Source: Rubrivivax sp. (GTDB lineage: Bacteria; Pseudomonadota; Gammaproteobacteria; Burkholderiales; Burkholderiaceae). From it: DNA of 59,066 nucleotides. The position numbers were made by a program, and so were the translations under genes. Positions 19,756 through 26,916 of the stretch are shown one piece after another (within the stretch, counting starts at the first letter, position 1; the number at the start of each line of letters is the position of its first letter). The notes under the pieces were generated by a model. The model ran no database searches and was not told where the DNA came from. It was given only the letters and a program-made list of their open reading frames with translations. The stretch is taken from contig JAEUOZ010000026.1 in NCBI GenBank assembly GCA_016790225.1, positions 1-59,066 on the forward strand. Direction: 5' to 3'.

Positions 19756-22700
19756 ATGGATGCGAACTATGGATTTCTCGGTGCAGTCCCGCCAGGCGTT
19801 AGTATTACATCGAATATTGATCGGGCACTTCAGTACAAAGCGAATCATACCCCCTATGAAACATTTGTATGGTTCTACGAACAGGTGCGGAATAATCGGG
19901 ACAGGCATCTCCCTCTTGACACGTCGATGGACTATAAGCAGATAGATCCTGGCTATGCGGACTTTGGGAATTTCAATTTTGGAGCGGTCGGAAATGCACT
20001 TGGAATACCTTCCGCCATTCTTCAGTATGGCGCCGGCATAGCTCAAGGGCGCGCAGACGGGCTGCCAACCGGTGGCGCAATCTTTCGGGCCTTGATCGAT
20101 TTCGAAAATAGAGGTGATAATCCGGGTGATCAGCGGTGGATTACCTCCGGAATAGAGGCGACCAAGCTCCAAGGCTATACACAATATGATGTGGGCATTG
20201 CCGATGTTTTGGAGGGAGTGATTCTTGAAGCGCTGTTGTGGTTTAGCAGGACTCTTTCCAACGCCATCGACGCAAAAGTATCGGACGCTTGGGTTTCGGC
20301 CGCGCATTCGGTACAGCGGGACCCCCTTGCCATCGACTTCGATTCCGACGGCATAGAAACCCTCGGCATTCCCACCACCGGATCCCCCATCCTCTTCGAC
20401 CACGACGCTGACGGTGTCAGAACTGCAACTGGCTGGGTAAAGGGAGATGACGGCTGGCTGGTCCGAGATCTCAATGGCAACGGTGTCATCGATTCAGGCC
20501 GAGAGCTCTTCGGTGTGGACACCCGAATCGTCTCCACTGACTATGTCGGTGCCGGGCTCTGGATCACGCAAGAGCGCAACGCCTACAGCGGTTTTGACGC
20601 CCTGCGTGTTCTCGATACCGGCTCCGGCCCCAGCAACGCAGGCCTCGGCGATGCGCTTATCGATTTGCGCGACGCAGCCTTCGGTGAGCTCAAGATCTGG
20701 CGCGATCTGAATCAGGATGGCGTGAGCCAAGCTGGCGAGTTGCAGTCTCTTTCTGCAGCCGGCATTGCTTCCATCTCGCTGCAGTCAACCCTTGCCAACA
20801 CCGATCTTGGCAATGGCAATACGGTTTCCGCCACTGCGACGGTGACGCGCAGTGCCGGCACGCAGACCCGAGTGGGCGGCGTAGGGCTCACAACGGCCGG
20901 AAACCTCAACCTTGGCGACAACCCGTTCTACCGATCTTTCAGCGACACCATTGCGCTGACTCAGACCGCCAAAGGTCTGCCAGAGATGGGTGGAAGTGGC
21001 TGGGTGCGGGATCTTCGCGAGGCGATGAGCCTGAGTACAGGTGGACCACTGACTTCCGCGGTTCAGCAGTTTTCTGCTGCCACAACCCGTAGCGAGCAGA
21101 TGGCGCTCGTCGATTCAATCCTTCGTTCATGGGCGACGGGTACGGGTCGACTGGCACCCGTTTCCGCGCAAGACAAGGTCTACTCTTGGGTTGTCAATGA
21201 TACGGGTTCCAGCAAGACCTACAAGTATGTAGCGACAGACGTGGTGCCGGGTATCCTCTGGAATGCAAACTATATGTTTGCAAGTCCTGATTTCATGATA
21301 TCCCGGACAGATTCGACAGGACGGATATCTGTCCAGTTCACCGCGGCAGCCATGGCGTGGCTTGAGCGTCGCAATGTACTGGAGGTATTCAATGGTCAGC
21401 GCTTCTTGTCATTTGAGCAGACGGTATCAAACTCCAGTAGTGGTGGTACTGGGGGTGGCGGCGGTGGAGGAGGTACGGTCGGCGGAGGGACGCCTTCCTT
21501 TACAGTTGGCATTACCGATACCCAAATTGACCTCATCGATCAGGCGTACGCTGCATTGCGTGACTCGGTCTACGGCGCACTCGCTCTGCAAACACGCTTG
21601 GCACGGTATCTTGAGGCGGTCGAGCTGACCATCGACGCGAGCGGTCTGCGCTTCAATACAGCCCCCATGCATCAATTGCTGCAAAGCAGCTATTCTGGAT
21701 CGGCGCAGGTGGGTATGGAGGACTTGGCCGAGCTGCTGCGCTTTGCGATGCCCACGCTTCAGGCGGTCGGCTACGACGGCATGGCCACGCTGCGCCAGTG
21801 GGTGGAGGCACAGCCAGCCGGTTCCGCAGTGCTGCAGAACCTGGCGGACGCGGGACTGCTGTCGTACGGTACGGCGGCAACCACCAGCAGCGCAGCTGAC
21901 CTGAACCTGGGCGGTACGGCAGATGACATCGCTGACGGCGGGCTGGGAGACGACGCGATGGACGGTGGCGCCGGCAATGACGTGCTGCAGGGCGGTGCCG
22001 GTGATGACACCTTGTACGGCCGATCGGGCGCGGACACACTGTACGGTGACGTCGGGAACGATTGGCTCGATGGAGGCACAGGCAACGACGTCCTCTACGG
22101 CGGGACCGGAAACAACACCTACCTCTTCGGCCGGGGCGACGGGCAGGACACCATCAACGGGACCTACGATGAGACGGTTGGCCGACTGAACACGCTGGAG
22201 TTCAAGAGCGGCATTTCGCCCTCCGACATCGTGGCCAGGCGCGTGTATGACGGCAACACCCATAACGATCTCGAGTTGTCGGTCACAGGCACGACCGACG
22301 CGGTCAAGCTGCGCTTCTTCTTCGTCGGCGACGATCCCGGCACGCCCTACAGCCCCGTTCAACACGTCAGGTTTGCGGACGGCACCGTTTGGGACACCGC
22401 CGCCATCGTAGCCAGGTTGTTCGCAGGGACCTCCGGCAATGATTTGATCAACGGAACGCCGTCTGCCGACATCATCCATGGTCAAGCGGGCGCTGACACG
22501 ATCAGCGGGCGTGCCGGAAACGACACTCTGAACGGCGGTGCCGGTGCCGACAACTTGAACGGCGAGGAAGGCAACGACACCTTAGACGGTGGCACGGGCA
22601 ACGACGTCCTCTACGGCGGAACCGGAAACAACACCTACCTCTTCGGCCGGGGCGACGGGCAGGACACCATCAACGGCACCTACGATGAGACCCCGGGCCG

Positions 22701-24516
22701 ACTGAACACGCTCGAGTTCAAGAGCGGCGTAGCGCCCTCTGACATCGTGGCCAGGCGCGTGTATGACGGCAACACCTACAACGATCTGGAGTTGTCGGTC
22801 ACAGGCACGACCGATACGGTCAAGCTGCGCTTCTTCTTCGTCGGCGACGATCCCGGTACGCCCTACAGCCCCGTTCAACAAGTCAGCTTTTCGGACGGCA
22901 CCGTCTGGGACACCGCCGCCATCCTCGCCAGGCTGTTCGCAGGGACCTCGGGCAACGACCTGATCTTCGGCACAACTGGCAGTGATGTCATCAACGGTCA
23001 AGGCGGCGCAGACACCCTCTACGGCGGCCTTGGAAACGACACGTTGAACGGCGGGGCTGGAAACGACATCATGGTGGGTGGTTTGGGCGACGACACCTAC
23101 GTGGTCGACAGCGTGTCAGACACGGTGACCGAGAGCGCGGGCGAGGGGACGGACACGATTCTCAGCTCCGTCACGCTGACTTTGGCATCCAACGTCGAGA
23201 ACCTGACACTGACCGGCGCATCAGCCTTGAATGCCACAGGCAACGCGCTGAACAACGTCTTGCGCGGAAACGCAGCTGCCAATACGCTCAACGGCGCTGC
23301 CGGCGCAGACACCATGATGGGCGGCGCGGGCAACGATACCTATGTGGTCGACAACCTGGCTGACTGGGTTACGGAGCTGGCTGATCAGGGAACGGATATG
23401 GTCATGAGCAGTGTCAGCTACACGATGCCTGCTCACGTCGAGAACCTCACGCTGACAGGCACAAGAGCTATCAATGGCACGGGCAACGCTGCGGCAAACC
23501 TGCTCCTGGGCAATTCTGCGGCCAACATGCTTGTCGGTGGAGCGGGAAACGATCACCTTGATGGCAAGGCAGGCAACGATACGTTGCGCGGCGGCGCAGG
23601 CAATGACATCTACGTTGTCGACTCGTCGGCGGATGTGACCACCGAGGCGCTCAACGAAGGGTATGACACGGTTCAGTCCAGCATCTCTTGGGTTCTTGGC
23701 CCCAACATCGAAGGCTTGCGCCTGACCGGAGCAGCTGCCATCAACGGCACTGGCAACGAGCTGAACAACTATCTGGAAGGCAATGCTGGAGCCAACGAAT
23801 TGCGCGGCGGCTCGGGAAACGACACCTTGAACGGCGCGGCGGGAGCAGATCGACTGTTCGGAGGTACCGGAGACGACGTCATCTTTGTGCATGACATTGG
23901 CGACGTGGTAACCGAATTGGCTGGAGAGGGTAACGACACGGTCAAGCTGTACACCAACGATCCAGCCGTCTACCGGTATACCTTGCCTGAAAACGTGGAG
24001 AATCTGGACGCCTCAGGTGATTCCTTGAATCACTATCTGGCCGGCAACGCTTCGGACAACCTGCTGATTGGCACAAGCCAGCAAGACACTCTGGATGGCC
24101 TTGGAGGCCAGGATCGCTTGCGAGGCGGCCAGTCCGGTGACACCTACAAGTTCGGCATCGGCTATGGGGTGGACATCATCGAAGAGAACGATGCGACGGC
24201 TGGCGTCATCGACAAGGTCATCATGGGGGCCGGCATTGCGGCCAGCGACCTGATCTTTACGCGGGTGAACAACAGCCTGGAGGTCTCTCTGCTCGGTCGC
24301 TCGGACAAGCTCGTCGTCAAGGACTGGTATCTGGGCTCGCAGTACCGGATCGAGCAGATGCTCCTCAACGACGGTACCGCGGTGTCGCTCAATCAGGCAG
24401 CAAATCTGGTGGCTGCCATGGCGTCGTTCGATCAGCCGGCAGCGATCACGACGACCCGGTCATCAACAGTAGACGCGCAATACTGGAACGGGACAGGCCT
24501 GGCGGTGGCTCACTGA
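19756..24516 (+). CDS. Large RTX protein: toxin-44-like domain, FrpC-like self-processing module, RTX repeats
   Basis: A 1586-residue predicted type I secretion substrate. Residues 30-140 resemble polymorphic toxin type 44 (FVWFYEQVRN, MDYKQ, YADFGNFNFGAVGNALGIP, GDQRWITSGI). At residues 189-190 an Asp-Pro (RDPLAIDFDSDGIETLGI) opens a module like the Ca2+-dependent self-processing module of Neisseria FrpC (GWLVRDLNGNGVIDSGRELFG, IWRDLNQDGVSQAGEL; to about 395). A Gly/Ser linker lies at 558-579. RTX nonapeptides (GGAGNDVLQ type) begin near 718 and recur to about 1460, interrupted by beta-rich segments, some with VENLTLTG. The tail (YRIEQMLLNDGTAVSLNQAA) resembles the C-terminal region of such substrates. 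The ATG at 19756 follows GAGGGA by about 10 nt. There is no signal peptide, as expected. Toxin activity is inferred from homology by eye. Confidence 0.9.
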   Translation: MDANYGFLGAVPPGVSITSNIDRALQYKANHTPYETFVWFYEQVRNNRDRHLPLDTSMDYKQIDPGYADFGNFNFGAVGNALGIPSAILQYGAGIAQGRADGLPTGGAIFRALIDFENRGDNPGDQRWITSGIEATKLQGYTQYDVGIADVLEGVILEALLWFSRTLSNAIDAKVSDAWVSAAHSVQRDPLAIDFDSDGIETLGIPTTGSPILFDHDADGVRTATGWVKGDDGWLVRDLNGNGVIDSGRELFGVDTRIVSTDYVGAGLWITQERNAYSGFDALRVLDTGSGPSNAGLGDALIDLRDAAFGELKIWRDLNQDGVSQAGELQSLSAAGIASISLQSTLANTDLGNGNTVSATATVTRSAGTQTRVGGVGLTTAGNLNLGDNPFYRSFSDTIALTQTAKGLPEMGGSGWVRDLREAMSLSTGGPLTSAVQQFSAATTRSEQMALVDSILRSWATGTGRLAPVSAQDKVYSWVVNDTGSSKTYKYVATDVVPGILWNANYMFASPDFMISRTDSTGRISVQFTAAAMAWLERRNVLEVFNGQRFLSFEQTVSNSSSGGTGGGGGGGGTVGGGTPSFTVGITDTQIDLIDQAYAALRDSVYGALALQTRLARYLEAVELTIDASGLRFNTAPMHQLLQSSYSGSAQVGMEDLAELLRFAMPTLQAVGYDGMATLRQWVEAQPAGSAVLQNLADAGLLSYGTAATTSSAADLNLGGTADDIADGGLGDDAMDGGAGNDVLQGGAGDDTLYGRSGADTLYGDVGNDWLDGGTGNDVLYGGTGNNTYLFGRGDGQDTINGTYDETVGRLNTLEFKSGISPSDIVARRVYDGNTHNDLELSVTGTTDAVKLRFFFVGDDPGTPYSPVQHVRFADGTVWDTAAIVARLFAGTSGNDLINGTPSADIIHGQAGADTISGRAGNDTLNGGAGADNLNGEEGNDTLDGGTGNDVLYGGTGNNTYLFGRGDGQDTINGTYDETPGRLNTLEFKSGVAPSDIVARRVYDGNTYNDLELSVTGTTDTVKLRFFFVGDDPGTPYSPVQQVSFSDGTVWDTAAILARLFAGTSGNDLIFGTTGSDVINGQGGADTLYGGLGNDTLNGGAGNDIMVGGLGDDTYVVDSVSDTVTESAGEGTDTILSSVTLTLASNVENLTLTGASALNATGNALNNVLRGNAAANTLNGAAGADTMMGGAGNDTYVVDNLADWVTELADQGTDMVMSSVSYTMPAHVENLTLTGTRAINGTGNAAANLLLGNSAANMLVGGAGNDHLDGKAGNDTLRGGAGNDIYVVDSSADVTTEALNEGYDTVQSSISWVLGPNIEGLRLTGAAAINGTGNELNNYLEGNAGANELRGGSGNDTLNGAAGADRLFGGTGDDVIFVHDIGDVVTELAGEGNDTVKLYTNDPAVYRYTLPENVENLDASGDSLNHYLAGNASDNLLIGTSQQDTLDGLGGQDRLRGGQSGDTYKFGIGYGVDIIEENDATAGVIDKVIMGAGIAASDLIFTRVNNSLEVSLLGRSDKLVVKDWYLGSQYRIEQMLLNDGTAVSLNQAANLVAAMASFDQPAAITTTRSSTVDAQYWNGTGLAVAH
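22075..22449 (+). repeat. Long direct repeat inside the RTX gene, copy 1
   Basis: First copy of an approximately 375-bp direct repeat within the RTX coding sequence; the second copy starts 516 bp downstream. It encodes an RTX turn block (GGTGNNTYLFGRGDGQDTIN) followed by a beta-rich insert (DIVARRVYDGNT, KLRFFFVGDDPGTPYSPV). The two copies differ at only scattered positions, so the duplication is recent or is kept alike by gene conversion. Confidence 0.9.
22591..22965 (+). repeat. Long direct repeat inside the RTX gene, copy 2
   Basis: Second copy of the 516-bp-period repeat. Differences from copy 1 include Val to Pro in the DETVGRLN segment, His to Tyr in DGNTHND, and the junction after PVQ (HVRFADG against QVSFSDG). 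The 516-bp unit is in frame, so unequal recombination would change the repeat number without breaking the gene. Confidence 0.9.
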
Positions 24517-24540
24517 CACTGAATCGGACTCTGCACTGGG

Positions 24541-24597
24541 GCGGCAGGACCACTCTCGGACCGCGCGCCACCGACAAGGTGGTGGGCGCCCTGCCGC
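24541..24597 (+). terminator. Two-part hairpin after the RTX gene, probable terminator
   Basis: An 8-bp perfect outer stem, GCGGCAGG (24541-24548) with CCTGCCGC (24590-24597), encloses an inner hairpin CCACC/GGTGG (24568-24582) with loop GACAA. It lies 24 nt after the RTX stop and before the next gene. There is no T-run, so termination may be Rho-assisted, or the structure may protect the 3' end of the long transcript. Confidence 0.5.
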
Positions 24598-24683
24598 AGG
24601 CGTAGCATCCGCGCGTCGATTCGAGCCGGCGCGATCCGGATGCCAGGATCGGCAACCGCATGTCCGCCCTGAAGGATCACCCC

Positions 24684-25172
24684 ATGAACCGCATACCTGC
24701 CCTTGCGCCCCTGCTGACGATCCTGGCCGTCATGGCGCTTGCGCCCGAGGTACATGCGGCGGATACGCCAGATCCCGTGCCCGCTGCCGCGACAGACCCT
24801 CTGGGCAAGGCGCGTGGCCTGATCGCCGAGAAGAAGTGGGCCGCCGCGATCTCGGAACTCAAGCGTGTCAACGCCAGCCGCAGCGCTGACTGGAACAACC
24901 TGATGGGCTACAGCCTGCGCAAATCCGCCACGCCGGATCTGGCGGGTGCCGAGCGCCACTACAACGAGGCGCTGCGCATCGATCCGCGGCACCTGGGCGC
25001 GCTGGAGTACGCCGGTGAACTGCACCTGATGCAGGGCGATCTGGCCCGGGCCGAGGCGCGCCTCGCGGCGCTGGCCACGGCCTGCCAGTCCAGCTGCGAG
25101 GAGTACCGCGATCTCAAGGGCGGCATCGAGCGCTACAAGGCCAACGGCAACCGCTACGTGGCCCAGCCCTGA
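24684..25172 (+). CDS. Exported TPR-containing protein
   Basis: A 162-residue protein with a signal peptide (MNRIPALAPLLTILAVMALA, cleavage after EVHA) and a mature part made of TPR-like helices (DWNNLMGYSLRKSATPDLAGAERHYNEALRIDPRHLGALEYAGELHL). It ends with a Cys pair (ATACQSSCEEY) that could form a disulfide in the periplasm. The ATG at 24684 gives a proper signal peptide; the ATG at 24660 adds eight polar residues. TPR proteins serve as scaffolds; the partner is unknown. It follows the RTX gene in the same direction but behind a hairpin, and its base composition is the high-GC background, so I do not count it as part of the secretion locus. Confidence 0.8.
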   Translation: MNRIPALAPLLTILAVMALAPEVHAADTPDPVPAAATDPLGKARGLIAEKKWAAAISELKRVNASRSADWNNLMGYSLRKSATPDLAGAERHYNEALRIDPRHLGALEYAGELHLMQGDLARAEARLAALATACQSSCEEYRDLKGGIERYKANGNRYVAQP

Positions 25173-25221
25173 GTGCGAGGCGGCCGCGGCCGGGCTGGCC
25201 GCGGCGCCATCGACCTTGCGG

Positions 25222-26913
25222 TCAGTAGATCAGGTTGATCTGCAGCACCGCCGTGGTGCCGCTTTGCTCGTTGCCGACGATCAGCAGCGGCTTGCCGTTG
25301 GGGGACTGCGCCGCCGGGATCAGCAGCAGACCCTCCGGGCCCAGGTCACCGGTGGTGCCGTTTCGCGTATTGAGGTAGGTGACGAAGCTCGGCGAGCGCG
25401 GGTTGGTGATGTCATAGACCATCACGCCGCCCACCCGCTCCAGACCCACGAACGCAAACACCTTGCCGCCGAAGTGGCCCAGCACCACGCCCTCGGGCTC
25501 AGGGCCCTTGCTGCCGCTGCGTGAATCCAGGGCGTTGTCGCTGTGGCTGGCATTGAACGCGACATTGGGCAAGGCGGAGGTGCGACGCTCCAGATCCTCA
25601 CCGGAGTCATACACGCGGCTCAGGTCATCGGCACGCCAGATGGTGAACGAGCGGCTGCCGTAGGCCAGCAGCTTCGTGCACTGGCCTGCGGCGTTCTTGC
25701 CCGTGTCGTTGCCATTGGGCGCCGTCGTGACACGCAGGCGACCGAGGTTTGAATCGAACAGCAGGCGGGCCGCGTCAGCACCAAAGACCGCCGGATCCAA
25801 CCCCGCCGGGCAATGGGCCCGGATGCGAACCTCTTCGTTGAAGCCCGGCCAATCGGCACGCGCATCACCTTCGTTGGCGGTGACAAGGTACAGCTGACCT
25901 CCCACCTGATAGGACGCCATCGCATCGGGCAGGTACATGCCGAATACCGGCCAGTTGCCGATGCGCAGAGCCGGCGTGCCGCTGTTGGTGTCGGTACCGC
26001 CGTCTTCGTCGCTGGGGTCAAGGCCCATGCCGGCCTGCCGATGGTCCTTCAGGCCCAGCGCCCGCACCGCCGTGATGGTGGCGCTGGCGACATCCACCGT
26101 GGCGATGGCGTTGTTCTCCTGCAGGGTCACGTAGGCCGTGCGGCCATCGGGCGAGACGGTGATGTACTCGGGCTCCAGATCCTGGGCGGCGGTCGCGCCC
26201 GGGCCGTAGATGCGAACACCCTGCGTGCGCAGCGCATCGATCTGCGGGTTGAAGGCGGCGAAGCCCGCTGTCCGCACCGTGGGCGCCACCGCGCTGCCGT
26301 TGCGGTTGACCTCGATGATGCTCACCGAGCCTTCGGGATCGACCGAATCCGGGCGGCCGTAGCTGTTGGGCTCACCTTCGTTGGCCACCAGCACGCGGCT
26401 GCCATCGGGCGTGAAGACCAGCATGTCCGGCAGCGCGCCGACGGTCACGGTGGCCAGGCGCACCAGATCGGAAGCGCGGAAGAAGGCCACGGCCCCGGGG
26501 CTGGTCTTGGGCACGGCCTCCACGGCGACGGCCACGAGGCCATCGTGCACTGCCACGCTGTTCGCCGCCCCGGCCAGGCCGGCGAAGTCCAGCGTGCCGA
26601 CCCTGCGCGGTGCCGTGGCCGTGGAAAGGTCAAGCACATCCACCGTCGCATTGGCGCCATTGACCACGAACAGGCGCTTGCTGGCCGCGTCGTAAGCGGG
26701 GATCTCGGCCGCGCCGACGATGGGCGGGCCGCCCGCCGCCGGGTCGAAGCCGCCGATGCGTTCGAGCGTCAGCCCCGTGGGGGTGGGCTCGAAGACCGGA
26801 TCATCGCCGCCGCCGCAGGCGGCCAGCGCAAGGCCAGCCAGCAGCATGCCGGCCCAGCCGAGCCGTCGGCAGGCGCGCCAGGCGCCCGGAGTGATGCTTG
26901 CCCTTCCTGTCAT
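25222..26913 (-). CDS. Choice-of-anchor I family lipoprotein, beta-propeller-like
   Basis: A 563-residue exported protein with a lipobox LALAAC (Cys33) followed by GGGDD, so it is probably a lipoprotein. The body has repeated beta-propeller-like blades (LFVVNGANATVDVLDLS, LVFTPDGSRVLVANEGEPN, YITVSPDGRTAYVTLQENN, LYLVTANEGDARADW) and the conserved GPEPEGVVLG near the C-terminus, as in the choice-of-anchor I family, often annotated as alkaline phosphatase-like. It starts only 3 nt after the phoX stop, so the two form an operon, and the Pho box upstream of phoX would control both. A role in phosphate-ester or nucleotide use is inferred from that. Confidence 0.8.
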   Translation of the reverse strand: MTGRASITPGAWRACRRLGWAGMLLAGLALAACGGGDDPVFEPTPTGLTLERIGGFDPAAGGPPIVGAAEIPAYDAASKRLFVVNGANATVDVLDLSTATAPRRVGTLDFAGLAGAANSVAVHDGLVAVAVEAVPKTSPGAVAFFRASDLVRLATVTVGALPDMLVFTPDGSRVLVANEGEPNSYGRPDSVDPEGSVSIIEVNRNGSAVAPTVRTAGFAAFNPQIDALRTQGVRIYGPGATAAQDLEPEYITVSPDGRTAYVTLQENNAIATVDVASATITAVRALGLKDHRQAGMGLDPSDEDGGTDTNSGTPALRIGNWPVFGMYLPDAMASYQVGGQLYLVTANEGDARADWPGFNEEVRIRAHCPAGLDPAVFGADAARLLFDSNLGRLRVTTAPNGNDTGKNAAGQCTKLLAYGSRSFTIWRADDLSRVYDSGEDLERRTSALPNVAFNASHSDNALDSRSGSKGPEPEGVVLGHFGGKVFAFVGLERVGGVMVYDITNPRSPSFVTYLNTRNGTTGDLGPEGLLLIPAAQSPNGKPLLIVGNEQSGTTAVLQINLIY

Positions 26914-26916
26914 GCC

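Noticed and set aside
21427..22485. 352-residue minus-strand ORF inside the RTX gene, with repeats of its own
   Set aside because: Its repeats simply mirror the RTX nonapeptide codons; no start signal or domain.
22000..24100. Regularly spaced repeats that could suggest a CRISPR array
   Set aside because: The repeats are in frame, encode GGxGxD motifs and have no constant spacers; they are RTX coding repeats. No CRISPR array or cas gene is seen anywhere in the window.
17920..24683. A TolC-type outer-membrane gene or an RTX acyltransferase (HlyC type) in the secretion locus
   Set aside because: I looked for both and found neither; the channel must be encoded elsewhere and the RTX protein is probably not acylated.
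24684..25172. TPR protein as a fifth member of the secretion operon
   Set aside because: It lies behind a strong hairpin, has background base composition and its own signal peptide, so linkage to the RTX locus is not supported.
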